The notes under the pieces are model-generated. The model did not search any database, was not told the DNA's origin, and saw only the letters and a program-made list of their open reading frames with translations. Shown in pieces: positions 11,172 through 23,100 of a stretch of 64,000 nt of DNA (the first letter of the stretch is position 1; each line of letters begins with the position of its first letter). This DNA is from Daphnia pulex (Eukaryota; Arthropoda; Branchiopoda; Diplostraca; Daphniidae): contig NC_060026.1 in the NCBI RefSeq assembly GCF_021134715.1, positions 12,143,001 to 12,207,000 of the forward strand, in the 5' to 3' direction. Made by a program: the position numbers and the translations under genes.

Positions 11172-14100
11172 ATGACTCTTGAATTTCAGCCAGTTTCTGA
11201 GATTGGACAATTGTTGCTAGGTAGTCCATTCTCCGGAAATGTTGACGATATTCTTGCAATTGATTCAAAACTAACTGGCGATAAAAGTATCGTGCGTATC
11301 TATGTACGTCACGGTGCCAATCTGGTGGCATTCAATGTATCAACTACCAGCACCAGCAGAAGCAGCTCAACGAACCGAAATAATCCGACAGGATGGACTC
11401 TACTCTGGAACCACCAGATTTTCAAAGACGGCCAAAGGACATCTTATCCTTTGCGAGCTTACCCTTGGCTAGTCACCGACACCATGTTGGATGACGGCAG
11501 CGACGGAATTGTCCTCCGTAACGAAGACGGTCTGGGCTTCTACCGGTTTGATCCTCAAGATAAGAACAGAACATCAACTCAATCAGGACCACTTCAAGGA
11601 TTGACTAGCGATACCACCTTTCGCGATTTGTACGGATGGAATAACCCAGACCAGTCACTCATTTTAATCGGCCGATTCTATCGCAATACTCGGTTGGTTG
11701 GAGTCTTGAGTCGCCAAAAGAAAGAACAAGAATCGGAAACTGTAGTTCAATTTTATGCGGCAGCCAAGGATCGATTGACGTCACGAAAACCGCAACCGCT
11801 TTTCCCCTTACAGAAAAGCAAGATTTCCACCGACACCCTTACCAGGATATCCGGAGCAATTGAACTGTACACGGCCGATATCAAGCGTAACGGACAAGAC
11901 AGCATTATATTGAGGACGGAAAATCAATTGGAAATGTACACCTTTGATGAAAATTTTGCTCTTCCGCAAATTGCCAAAGTGTCACTTGTAGACGGCCCAT
12001 GGACTTCCGGATTAAAGGAACGATTCTTCTTTGTCGATTTGACCGGCCAGCCTTATCTTGACGTTGTCCAATTCAATCGGCACGGACTGTTCGTGTATCA
12101 GCGGAATAACAAAACCACCTCAGCGGCTGTGATCCAGGACTACAATTTCGTCCATTATCACGCTGGTTTTACTGATGCCAACGGCTGGATACCAGAATAT
12201 GACGAATCAATTAAATTAGTCGACACAAATGGTGACGGCCGTGATGACCTCCTCTTTACTGGTCCGAAAGGATTGACGGTGCTCGGCTTCGATCCCGTTG
12301 CTTTGATTTGGGAAACTCTTCTGGACCCGATGTCTCAAATAGCAATTCCGCACCGTTTCGCCACTGTAGTTGGAGCTACAAGATCGGTAACAAATGGTTT
12401 AAAGAAAGAATCCATCTTGCTGACAGTTGACGAAAACAAAAAACTTTACATGGGGAAATTATTGGCCAAGAAAATTCAGCCACCGCCGAAAAAATCTTCT
12501 AACAAAACTAATCCTGTCAAAAAGACTCCTGCTGTTGACAAGAGCAAGTCTCAGGTAAAGATGCCGCCGCAAGTGACAAGGACAACTCCGGTTTCGGAGA
12601 AGCCTCTGATGAGATGGACAGAGCAATGGGCGGAACCGGTGTCGATTCCGGACGTTGCCGATCCCGTAAGCGGTTCCGTGCATTTCCCGCTACCCGTTTT
12701 TGAACCGAGTCACTCCGATCCTATTCCGCATCGAATTTCGCTATCGTACAACAGTCAACAATCCTCCAACTCCAATCTTGTTGGTTTAGGCTGGACAGTT
12801 TCGATGCCGGAAAATTACATTACGGTGGATTATCGGGATAGCATTTTCCTGGAGGATGCGGCATTTTATTTGATGGTGGACGGGGTGTCGTTACAACTGA
12901 AACTTGTCGTTCCCGAAGGCCAGCAGGGTAGCAGTGAGGTCAAACTTTTTAGCGAGCCTTTTCAGCCTAAATGGGCAATCGAATTCCATCAAACAGAACA
13001 ACGATGGACTGTCGGCACTGAAAAGGAAACATTAATTTTTGGATCCACCGGTAAAGGGGCGAAAGAAGCCATTCGCTGGAATCTGAACTGGCCTCTATGG
13101 CGAGGACCTGGAAAAGATGTGAAATCCTTGAAACGAGTTCCAGTCGCCTGGTATTTAATGAAGCGCCAGGTGAAAGCTACCGGTCGATCGATTATCTATC
13201 ATTACGACATTGATTCTGAAGATTATAAAAGTTCCGATCCTGTATCTAGCTGGACGGCGGCCATCCGGTTGAAACAGATCAGCGTCGAATCATCAACGAC
13301 AGTCACATTTAACTACAATTTAAAAGGACCTAAGGAATACAAATTATTTGATCACCCGTTTGATTCTCGAAATAACCAGAGCACTTCACTGATCTTCCCG
13401 GTGTCGTTGAGAGAGTCTCATTTCCTAGCGGGTTGCGACATTGAAACCGAAGATTACAAGCAAAGGCTAGAATTCAAATATCAAACGGACGAAAAAGGTA
13501 AACGATTGTTGACCGCCATCGAGCAGCCGATACAAGCGGAACTACGTGAATCCATTTTTCAGTTCAGTTATCAAGAAGAGGATCCATCAGTTGCGGGACG
13601 ATTGCTAAGAGAAATCCAATTGCCCAGCGGATTAAAGGCTCATTTTCAATACGACACTGCTCCAGAAATTGAAATACCAGATCCGCATTCATCTGTAGCG
13701 CATCCGGTTGATGAGCGCCCAGCTGTTGACTACAGTCAAGATTATGCGGTCATGGTGTTCCGACAGCGTCAATTACCCGACAAGATTCAAGTGAAAATTC
13801 TGGACGCTGATTCCCTACGAACATCTGCGGAACTGTCGCCCATACCAGCAGAAACCCAGGCGGAAGGTAAAGTCGTTTCCTATGGCGTACGATCCTTTGA
13901 AGACTTTTGCGTCGTCACACTGGAATATGAAAAAGTGAAAACACAAAAAAGTTGTTTGTTTCATCATAGCAGTGAGAAGGGAGAGAGAAAATGGTCCAAG
14001 GATCCCACCTGCTATTGGTTTAATCCCGATGCGCAGATCCATTTCACCGAGGCAGGTGTCGCCACAATCAACGGTAAATCGACAGACGTCATTCAAATAT

Positions 14101-17100
14101 TTCAATTATCTCCCAATCGTTCTAAATGGACTGAACATCGTTTGAAATTACCGTCCGGGCGGGAAGTCGTCCGTTTCGAAATGCTGGGTCATTTAATCGT
14201 CGGTTACGACGACAGAAGTCTTTTTATTTGCCATCCAGACGGATCGAAAAGACAATGGCAGATGCGCGTGATTGAAGAATTGCCCGGCTTGCTGAGCGGT
14301 GGATCGGCCATTGTCAAAAAATTCCAATTGCCAACCGATCCGGAGAAAATATTGAACGACATTCTCAAAAAAGACCTCTTGCAATTGTCGAGCAACGCCA
14401 TTGCTCTTAGTTCGTTACACCTGAGCAGTCAGCAACAATTGATGTTGCAAACTCGTTTGTATCTGCTGGACGCCACTTACAACGTTGCCCGCCGCAAAGA
14501 ATTCAACGTCAAAGGCCAAGATATTCTCAAAATAAGAAGCGAATTAGACGGTGGTGATGGTACTAAATTTACATTGGGTTATTACGTTACGAAAAGCGGT
14601 TTCTTTCGAGCGAAAGTCGTCAATGTATCAGGAAAACTTTTAGCGGACGTTAGAAAAGCTTCGAAATCCTCTCCCAAAATGGAAGATATTTTGAAAGAAT
14701 TGAATGCGAGAAAAGATTTTCAAAAGATATTTGATCAGTCCTTCTTGGTCGATTGGTCCGTACATCGGACATTGTTGACTCAAGAGGGATTTCACGCTGG
14801 AAGCGGAACATTTATACGAATGACGGGTGATGACTGGCAGCTACAGGAAACTAAAAAACAAGAGACGTCCAAAGAAACAAATAAAATTCCTCCCAATTTA
14901 ATTCCTTTGGGTAAATCATTTGTCTTAGAAGATTTGGTTACCGACGACAAAGAAAAGGAATCGAAAACTTCAAGGAACTTTACGCTCTACGCACAGGATC
15001 CTATGAAACCAAATCATAAAATTGGCCCGCTACTGCACCGGTTAGAAATTAGTCCTCAGGATCGGGTCGTCAATCGTCATCCAGTGTACTTGGCCTATGG
15101 AACGCGAGATAACAGTACGGAAGTCGTCCTCTTTTCGGAAGGAGGACTCAAATTTGGAAAAGTTCAAACTTTCCCGAACGAAGAGCTCTTGAGTGAAAGC
15201 AGCTCTTATGAACGGATGACAACACTGGCCATTAAATCCAATCGAGACACTTCAACTCCGGAGAAGATGAAATTCTTGGCGCGATCCTTGCGTTCAATCA
15301 ACCCCAATATGTACAAGCCCGTCAAACGGAGCACTGTTAATCAAGTAAAGCTGAGCAACAGTGATGCTAGTCTGACGCGCATGACTGGCTATCAGTGGAA
15401 AAATAACGCCAAGGGTAACGTGACTGTAACAATCATCCCCGGAAACGATCAGAAATTGGCCGGATGGATCCAGCAAACCTGGACAAACGACGGAGGCCCT
15501 TCCGGTTGGAATCGAACTGGAATAGAATTGTTTGACGCAGACAAAAATTCAGTTAAAAATGAAAAGAAAACCCAGAACGAATCTGAAGATCAATCGAAGA
15601 CGAGCAACAGCGTTTTGTGGGACAACAAAAAGGAGCGGATTGTCAGCGATTTCACACCATTTAATTTAACCGATCAAATGGTGTCCTACTTTGGATTTGA
15701 ATCTTATGAAGTCAACTCCCGTTGGGTATATTTTGAACCCAACGTGGTGAAAAGAGGATTTGCGCTTACTGGGGCCAACTTCTTACGGTTAACCGACGAC
15801 CAGCCGCTGCTAGAAGGAACGTTCCACCCGACTATTCAACAATCAACGTATCTTGCGTCTTGCTGGGTTCGCCCATCTGACGGAGTGGCCAGTACGACTG
15901 AAGTGGATAAAATCACGGGCCATTTGAAAGCCACCATCAGCGTTAAAGAAACGCACGAAGAAATTGTTGGCCTGTTGGGACGAATCATGCGCAAGGTCGG
16001 TGATTGGTCCTACATTGAATTACTGATCGATTTCGATATTGTCAAGCGTCTTTTTATCGACAGTATAGTCGATAACAGTGGAAAAAATGCAACAACAATA
16101 CCTCAGTTCACCATCACATTAAAGGTTGATGCCAAACAAGACGGCCGGACATCCGGCCTTGATGTGGATCACGTGAGATTCACACCAATGGTGCACGACT
16201 TTAAAGCGACAGTTTACGACTCAGATAACGGCCGACCCATCTCCGTGATTGGCTCTAGTGGTTCCATCAGTCGAACCGTTTGCTACCGTGGCCGTGAAAT
16301 GGCAATTGTAACGGACGTGACTGTCAGTGGACAGCAACAACTGGAGCAAGTGGCAACATCTAGTTACACCGGTCGTTTAATCCCCACGCCAAATGGATCA
16401 ATCGTCACCGGAGCTAAACGGAGTCGCACCGTTTTCTATCCGGAGAATGGCGGACTGTACGAAATTTTCGACTCTTACGCTTGGCGGAACCGCTGGAATG
16501 ATTCATCTAATGATTCGTCGGTCTGGACGACAGCTCCGGCTCGACTGTGGCACAATCATCAACAATCTCATCAACTCCTCAGTGTTGATCCTTCCATTCT
16601 GTTTGGTGCGGAATCGTCGTCGGCAGCTATCCGCTGTTATTATTCGCTGATTTCTCCGACCTCATCCATGACGTGGAAAATGGCAGGTGGACAAGTTCAA
16701 TTTGCCCGAAAATCTCCAAAGACATCCAGTACATTGACGTTTCAAGTCCAGCCGGACGCACCCCACACCACCGTGACCGATTTACCCAATAGCGGCGAAA
16801 TTATTATGATGACCGAAGGAGGTCGTTTCTTCATCTGGATCGACAGTGTCCTTCTTCTAGACCGTCTAGTTGCTTCTTTATCCGCTAAAAATCCATGGAC
16901 TTTTTTCGCTTTTGAGGCTCAAGGAAACACCTTCGTCGAGGATTGCATTTTCATGGGAAATCCACGTACCGAGATGGAATACATGAACGAATGGGGCGAG
17001 AAGATGCAAACAATCCAGTTGGAGTCGGATAGATCCGTCCTTGTGTCGCAGACTCTTTACGACGCGTTAGGTCGGTCCGCTATAACGTCAAAAATAACAA

Positions 17101-20100
17101 GAATCACAATGGATGACCGGAAGCCCGGAAGTGCGCTGTTGGCATATTACTCTGATTTTGTCAGCGGACCCATCGATCCGGCTAATCCACTTTCAGTTTG
17201 GCAAACCCATCGTCTTCAAGGTGAAGTAGATCGTTTGAATCCATTTGACGGAGGAGTCCCTTACTCTCGCACAGAATATGAAACTAATCCGCTGAATGAA
17301 AAACGAGTGGAAGGGCAGCCTGGCCTGGATTTCACCGTCAATGGACGATACGCCAAGAAATTCCGGACATGGGTGAGCAATAAAGATAAAATTGATGTCA
17401 TCGACAATCATTTCCCGACGAGTAAAGGCTTCCGGCATAAAATGGAAGAAATGCCGAATGGAACTAAAAGGGTTGCCGTCTTTGATAGTCAAGAAAACAG
17501 AGTGGCTCTTTACATCTACGTGCCTGGTTACAACCACCTGCTGAGCACTTACGAATACAATTCCAAAAATCAGCTGATAAAAATCCTTCCGCCCATTTAT
17601 CACGATCGTGCTGATACGTTTTTGAAATCCGGTCCTTTATGGCCTATGACGAATACGGAAATGAGCGGTCAGCAACTGTCACCGGATGAGATTAATTGGC
17701 AGAAAACTATGGGCACTTATATGACGTACGACAATGCCGGTCGACTTAGTTGGAAAACGACGCCGGATACTGGTACTTTTGAGTACTATTACAATCGAGC
17801 CGGACAAATCCGTTTACAGGTACACTTCAGTTCAGAAGAATCCGACGAAATCGACAGCGTTGTCTTTTATGAATACGACAATGGCGAAAAATCTGTCAGC
17901 CGGACAGGATTTTTGGAGCAGATGCCAATGTCTCGCGAAAAATTCCAAAAATCTTTAGCCGAGGGAACGCTAGCAAACGTCAAAGATTACCAATTGATTG
18001 ATCGAACAGAAGCGGAAGAACGACATTATGATCTTTCCTTCTCGAGAGGTGAACGTAACGCCACCTTTGTGACGCACAATATCGATTACAATGTAGTGGA
18101 AGAGATGCGCTGGGACGAACAAGACCGTCTCCTGAAATCCAGACGAATCGTATCCGATGAGCAGTTCGATTCAGAAGTCCACAGGACCTACTATTCACAC
18201 AGTAATAGATTACGGACTATTCAATATCCATCAGTCAATGGCGACAATAATCTGGCCATCAAACTGGAACATCATTACAATAAACTTGGACAACTGACCG
18301 GATTGAGTTTGGATGGCCAGTTTGGTGAAATTGTTCGTTTCAGTTACCACGGAAGTGGGCAATTGGCCAGTGAATACGTTCTACCTGGAAGCCAACACAA
18401 TTTCAATCGAACTTTTAATTACAATTCACCTGGCTTCCTAGAACAGATTTCTGATCCTTTCCTTACAGAATTGGTGTCATACACGGACGGTGGTTACGGC
18501 CGAGGCGGATCAGGTGATGGATATGTTACGCAGACTACATTTAACGCTACGTGGTCACCCAACGCGGACTGGCGTTGGTTTCAAGTGTCTGATAATTCAA
18601 AACTCTTATTAAATACCAGCACCTCTACAGGCGAAGTTTGTCTTAATGCTCTTAAAAGAAATGGTTACATGACCAAAACAGGGCGACCTCTCAAAGACTA
18701 TTACCCAATTATTGACAAACAGAATAAATCATGGATGCCCTTGATTTGCGGAGGACGAACTGGCCAACAACTGGCCAAAGTTTTGGCTCAAAAGCGGATG
18801 CCTCGAGTCTATGGCCACCGATATTCTTACGGAAACCACCGGGAACTTGTCAAAGCCAAATATTTTACAGAAGAGACTGAAAAGGTAGCCGTTCCGTTCC
18901 AGCCAGACACATTGGCTGAACTGACGGTTCTGAGCAAGCAACAATCACGTGACATTTGGAAGAAACTGGAAGAAGCTGGATTCATCTTTACAGATCAGCG
19001 GAAATCCGACTGGTCGACAGCCGTTGCCAACCCAGGCGTAACATCTTTGGTGAAAAGTCAAGAATTAAACACTCGTCTTGTTGCGGCAGTTGCTAATTCC
19101 ACTCAAAATGACGTCACACCTTACCGATATCTCATCGAAAAGATGATTTTGAACGACATCGGTCAAAAGCGGAATGAAATACAAAAATTGGAAGACTTTG
19201 AGAAAATATTTATCCAGTGGAAAGGCTTCGACGATGGATTACTGACCTCAGGAATCGATCAAATTAAGCAGACAGCTGATTTAATCCACCGCAATGTTCT
19301 GGGACAAGTTAAAGACAACTCGGAATGGTTAGATGCAAAACTGATGGAAATCTTTCGTCCGGTTCAGTATTCAAAACACTTGGCCGATTTCATCCGCATC
19401 CTGAACCAGCATTTTACTTACGGTTTGGGTCAGCATCCGTTTGATGTAGCCTCGTATGACATCGACGCCAATGGGAACCACCGTAAATTCTACACGGGTT
19501 TCAATCGCTACGAATTTTTTTACGGTGACGACAAAGCAAATCAGATCCGGTCTGTCAAAGTGGAAGGACCGGGTCAACTCGACGATAAGGAAGCGAAGAA
19601 AGCGATGCTTCACGATACCCGTGGAAACGTCATCCAAGCGCTTCACAAAGGCATCGACCGGATCGAGTACAACAGTGCATCGATGAGAACAAATGCCATT
19701 TATCTGAAAGATGGGCGAACGGTTCGATTCGCCTATGACGCCCACGGTGAAAGAATTCAGAAGCGACTGATGGCCAAAGATGGCAGTCTGATACAGGAAA
19801 CACGTTATGTTCGTGACACAGAAGGTAAAGTTCTTTTCGATCGACGAACTACTTATTCCTCGACGAGTTCGTCGTTACTTCCGGAACTGAAAGATGCAGC
19901 GGCTGTAGTCGTGTCCACGTCTTACATTTACGGCCCTCGCGGACTCCTCGGCTTCGTTCGCAACGGCGCTTTCCACAGCGTGTGGACTGATCACATCGGC
20001 TCGATCCGGTTGGTCTTACGAGATGGCCAAGTGGTGGCCGCTTACGATTATCTTCCTTACGGCCAATTAATGCGCTCCCACTGTAGTGATCCGGCGGCTG

Positions 20101-23100
20101 AAATTTTCTATCGTTACACCGGGCAAGAATGGGACGAAGAAACGGGACTTTACAACTACCACGCCCGACTCTACGATCCGGATATTGGGCGGTTCTATCA
20201 ACCGGATCCTCGTGAACAATACTTTAGCCCATACAAATACGTGGGCAATTCGCCAGTCTCACTGGTAGATCCTGATGGAGAATTTGCTCTCACAACGTTG
20301 TTGGTCGCTGGTGCTTTGGCGTTAGCTGGTGCTTATATTGGAGGAGCATCCGCCAACAAACGTTGGAATCCGCGAAAATGGAATTGGAGGAGTAAGAAAA
20401 CTTGGATGGGCATTGCTGGCGGTGCGCTTGCTGGAGCCACGCTCCCTTATGCCGCAGCTTCGGCTGCTGCTGCTATCGGAGTTTCGAAAGCAATAGCTGT
20501 TGGTGCTGCAGCCGCATACGTCTCGGGGGCTGCCCAAAACAAGAGTTGGAATGTCGCCAAGTGGAATTGGAAGGATCCGAGTACGTATAATGCACTTTTT
20601 ACAGGAGCTGCTACCGGATTGGGCATTGTCGGATCAGTAGCAGGCGCTCATCAGTTGGCCAACACGTTCGGATCGGTTGGCAAAAATCTGCTTTTAGGTT
20701 CAACTTATGGCCTAGCAGGTGGCATGGCTTACCACAAGGGTAGAGAAGAAAATGACGGCAAATGGGCTCCATGGAAGTGGGATTGGAAAAATCCTGGCAC
20801 TTACAATGCGCTAATGGAAGGCGTTGACAGCGGCATCAGTTGGCCTACTGATTTGACCGAATTGGGTACGGGATTGTTCAAAATGGCCAAAAATACTCCG
20901 AGAAGTTTAGGTGCGATTGTTCCTATGTTGGACAATTTGAAATTGAAGAATTTAAAATCAACGTTCGCAAGTATATATAACGGGCCGATTGGTCAAGCTG
21001 CATCAATTGGTCTCACAGCTTATATGATGATGAATGAAGTCGACGACGATTTCGAACCTAGCGGCGGGAGTCGCTCATCCTTTGCTACGTACGAAACATT
21101 TCTTAATGGCCTATCTTTTAGCAAGACTGGTCGAAACATGATGAGAGCGAGCGCAAGGCAGCAACCGCAGCCGACTTATAACTATAAATTTGACGCGGGA
21201 AATTTTGAAAATTCAAACGAGTTGAAACTCACCACTGAAAAGATGGAGATCGTCATTGGCCAGGCGTTTGATATCATCCGGAAAGATATTTTGAAGTCTT
21301 CCTTGGGAAATCTTCAAAGACCTGCAGACAAAAAACTTTTAGAGATTCAGAAGACACGCTCATTAGTTCTGCCAAAGGACAAATTGGGCCTTCAGTTTTC
21401 AATCAAACATCAGCAGAGCACTAAGAAACCACAAGAATTACCCAAGACACCGGTTGCATCGCATCGCCTGGTGGCCATGGAAGATGTCAAAAGTCGAATC
21501 AGAAATCGACAAAACGAAGTTTTTACAGACAGAGAGATTGGGTCGAGCGGTTGTCGTTCGGGATTGGGAAATCCTCGTCCTAAATCGGAAACATCAATGG
21601 CAACCGTTTGTCGAGTTCCAGTCCCCGACACAGGAAAATTAAGTCAGCTCAAAGACGATCCTGTTGGTTTGATGAAAGAGACGGCCGTTGGCACCTTTTC
21701 AATTAAAGGGGTGGTTCCTAAAGATGGGCGTGCAAGTTTCGAATTAATTCATGCCGATGGGCCTGGCTACTATTTGACGGTGTCTAAAAATCCTTCCGCA
21801 ATTTCCGGCTACTGGTTAGTTCCGGAAGGCGGCCAGAACGATGGAAAAATCCGCATCAATCCTGTGGGTGAAACTCGGCACATTTTCACCAGTGAAATGC
21901 AAGGAAATTCTATTTACATCAAATACGACAAAACAAAATCTGAAATGGAAGTCTATCATCACAATCGAAAACGTCCAAACGCCATTTATCTCAACAACAA
22001 CCCAAAAACGACTCTGAAAATTAAACGGACAACCGACAGAGGTGGCGATTACGTCAACGAATCTGGCCAGACAATCCCAGAGCTGACTGGTGCAAAAGAA
22101 TTATTCGACGCCAAAGGAAAAGTCATAGACCCTAAAGGTGGTGTTATTATTCCGTTGGAGAATATTTACCGCAAAGATGCAAAAGGCGCTTTGCAGATGG
22201 TTAAAGGATTGAAGGGAAAAAATATGGAAGATTTAATCAAAGAAAATAAAGCAATTAAACAAAAAGAAGACATTTTGGCAAAAGAATACGACACTATCGT
22301 GACACAAAAAGATTACCTCGGCTTCCCGTTCATCTGGCCCCTGTTGACTGCTAACAAACAATATCCCCAAATCTCCGCAACGTTGCTGCTATTCCGTGAC
22401 GATTATTTCAAGTGGCATGTCGTTTCTCAGAAAATTCAACATCCACAAACATCAGCTAACGCCACCATAGAGTCGGCAAAGGAACAATTTAAAATACCTT
22501 TCCAATTGCAGGAGTTGACGTCTTTGCCGTTTCCAATCGGACCCTTAATGTATACAAATGCGCTAAATATCTCCCAGGCTTCTCTGGCTGTAGAGATGAA
22601 GCCATCCTTGCATGATCGTATAAAGACAACGGCGGATATTCGCGATTTGGACATGGGAAATTCTACCAAAGGGAGATCACGACGCTCCACCTTGATGGTA
22701 GAAAACAGCAATACAAATTATAACTACAAATGTCAATTGAAGAATGAGGATGATAGTCACCATAACAATTATTTCAATCAAACGGATGATATCCTTCAGT
22801 CTCCTATAAATGTGGCCTCTAGCGCAACTCGCCCTGGCAGCTGGATCGATTTCTTTTCTCATTTGACCGGCCGTCAAGTTCTCTCATCCATGGCTTCAGC
22901 CGTCTTACTTGATTCAATTCTCGAATTTATGTCTCTACCTGATGATAGAACTGAAAGCAGCCATCAGCAATTTGACGAAGTACCAATAGTAGAACTATCA
23001 TCACAACTTTACTCTGGCCGAAAAGATTACCGTGACGCGGTGATGGGAAATTGTTATTCCTTTTCATCGGATACTGACTGCTTTGATGACACCATTGTTT

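Noticed and set aside
19371..19745. Long antisense frames inside the RHS gene (for example about 124 codons here and 136 at 17193-17603)
   Set aside because: They mirror the codon structure of the giant plus-strand frame and contain no recognisable protein features.
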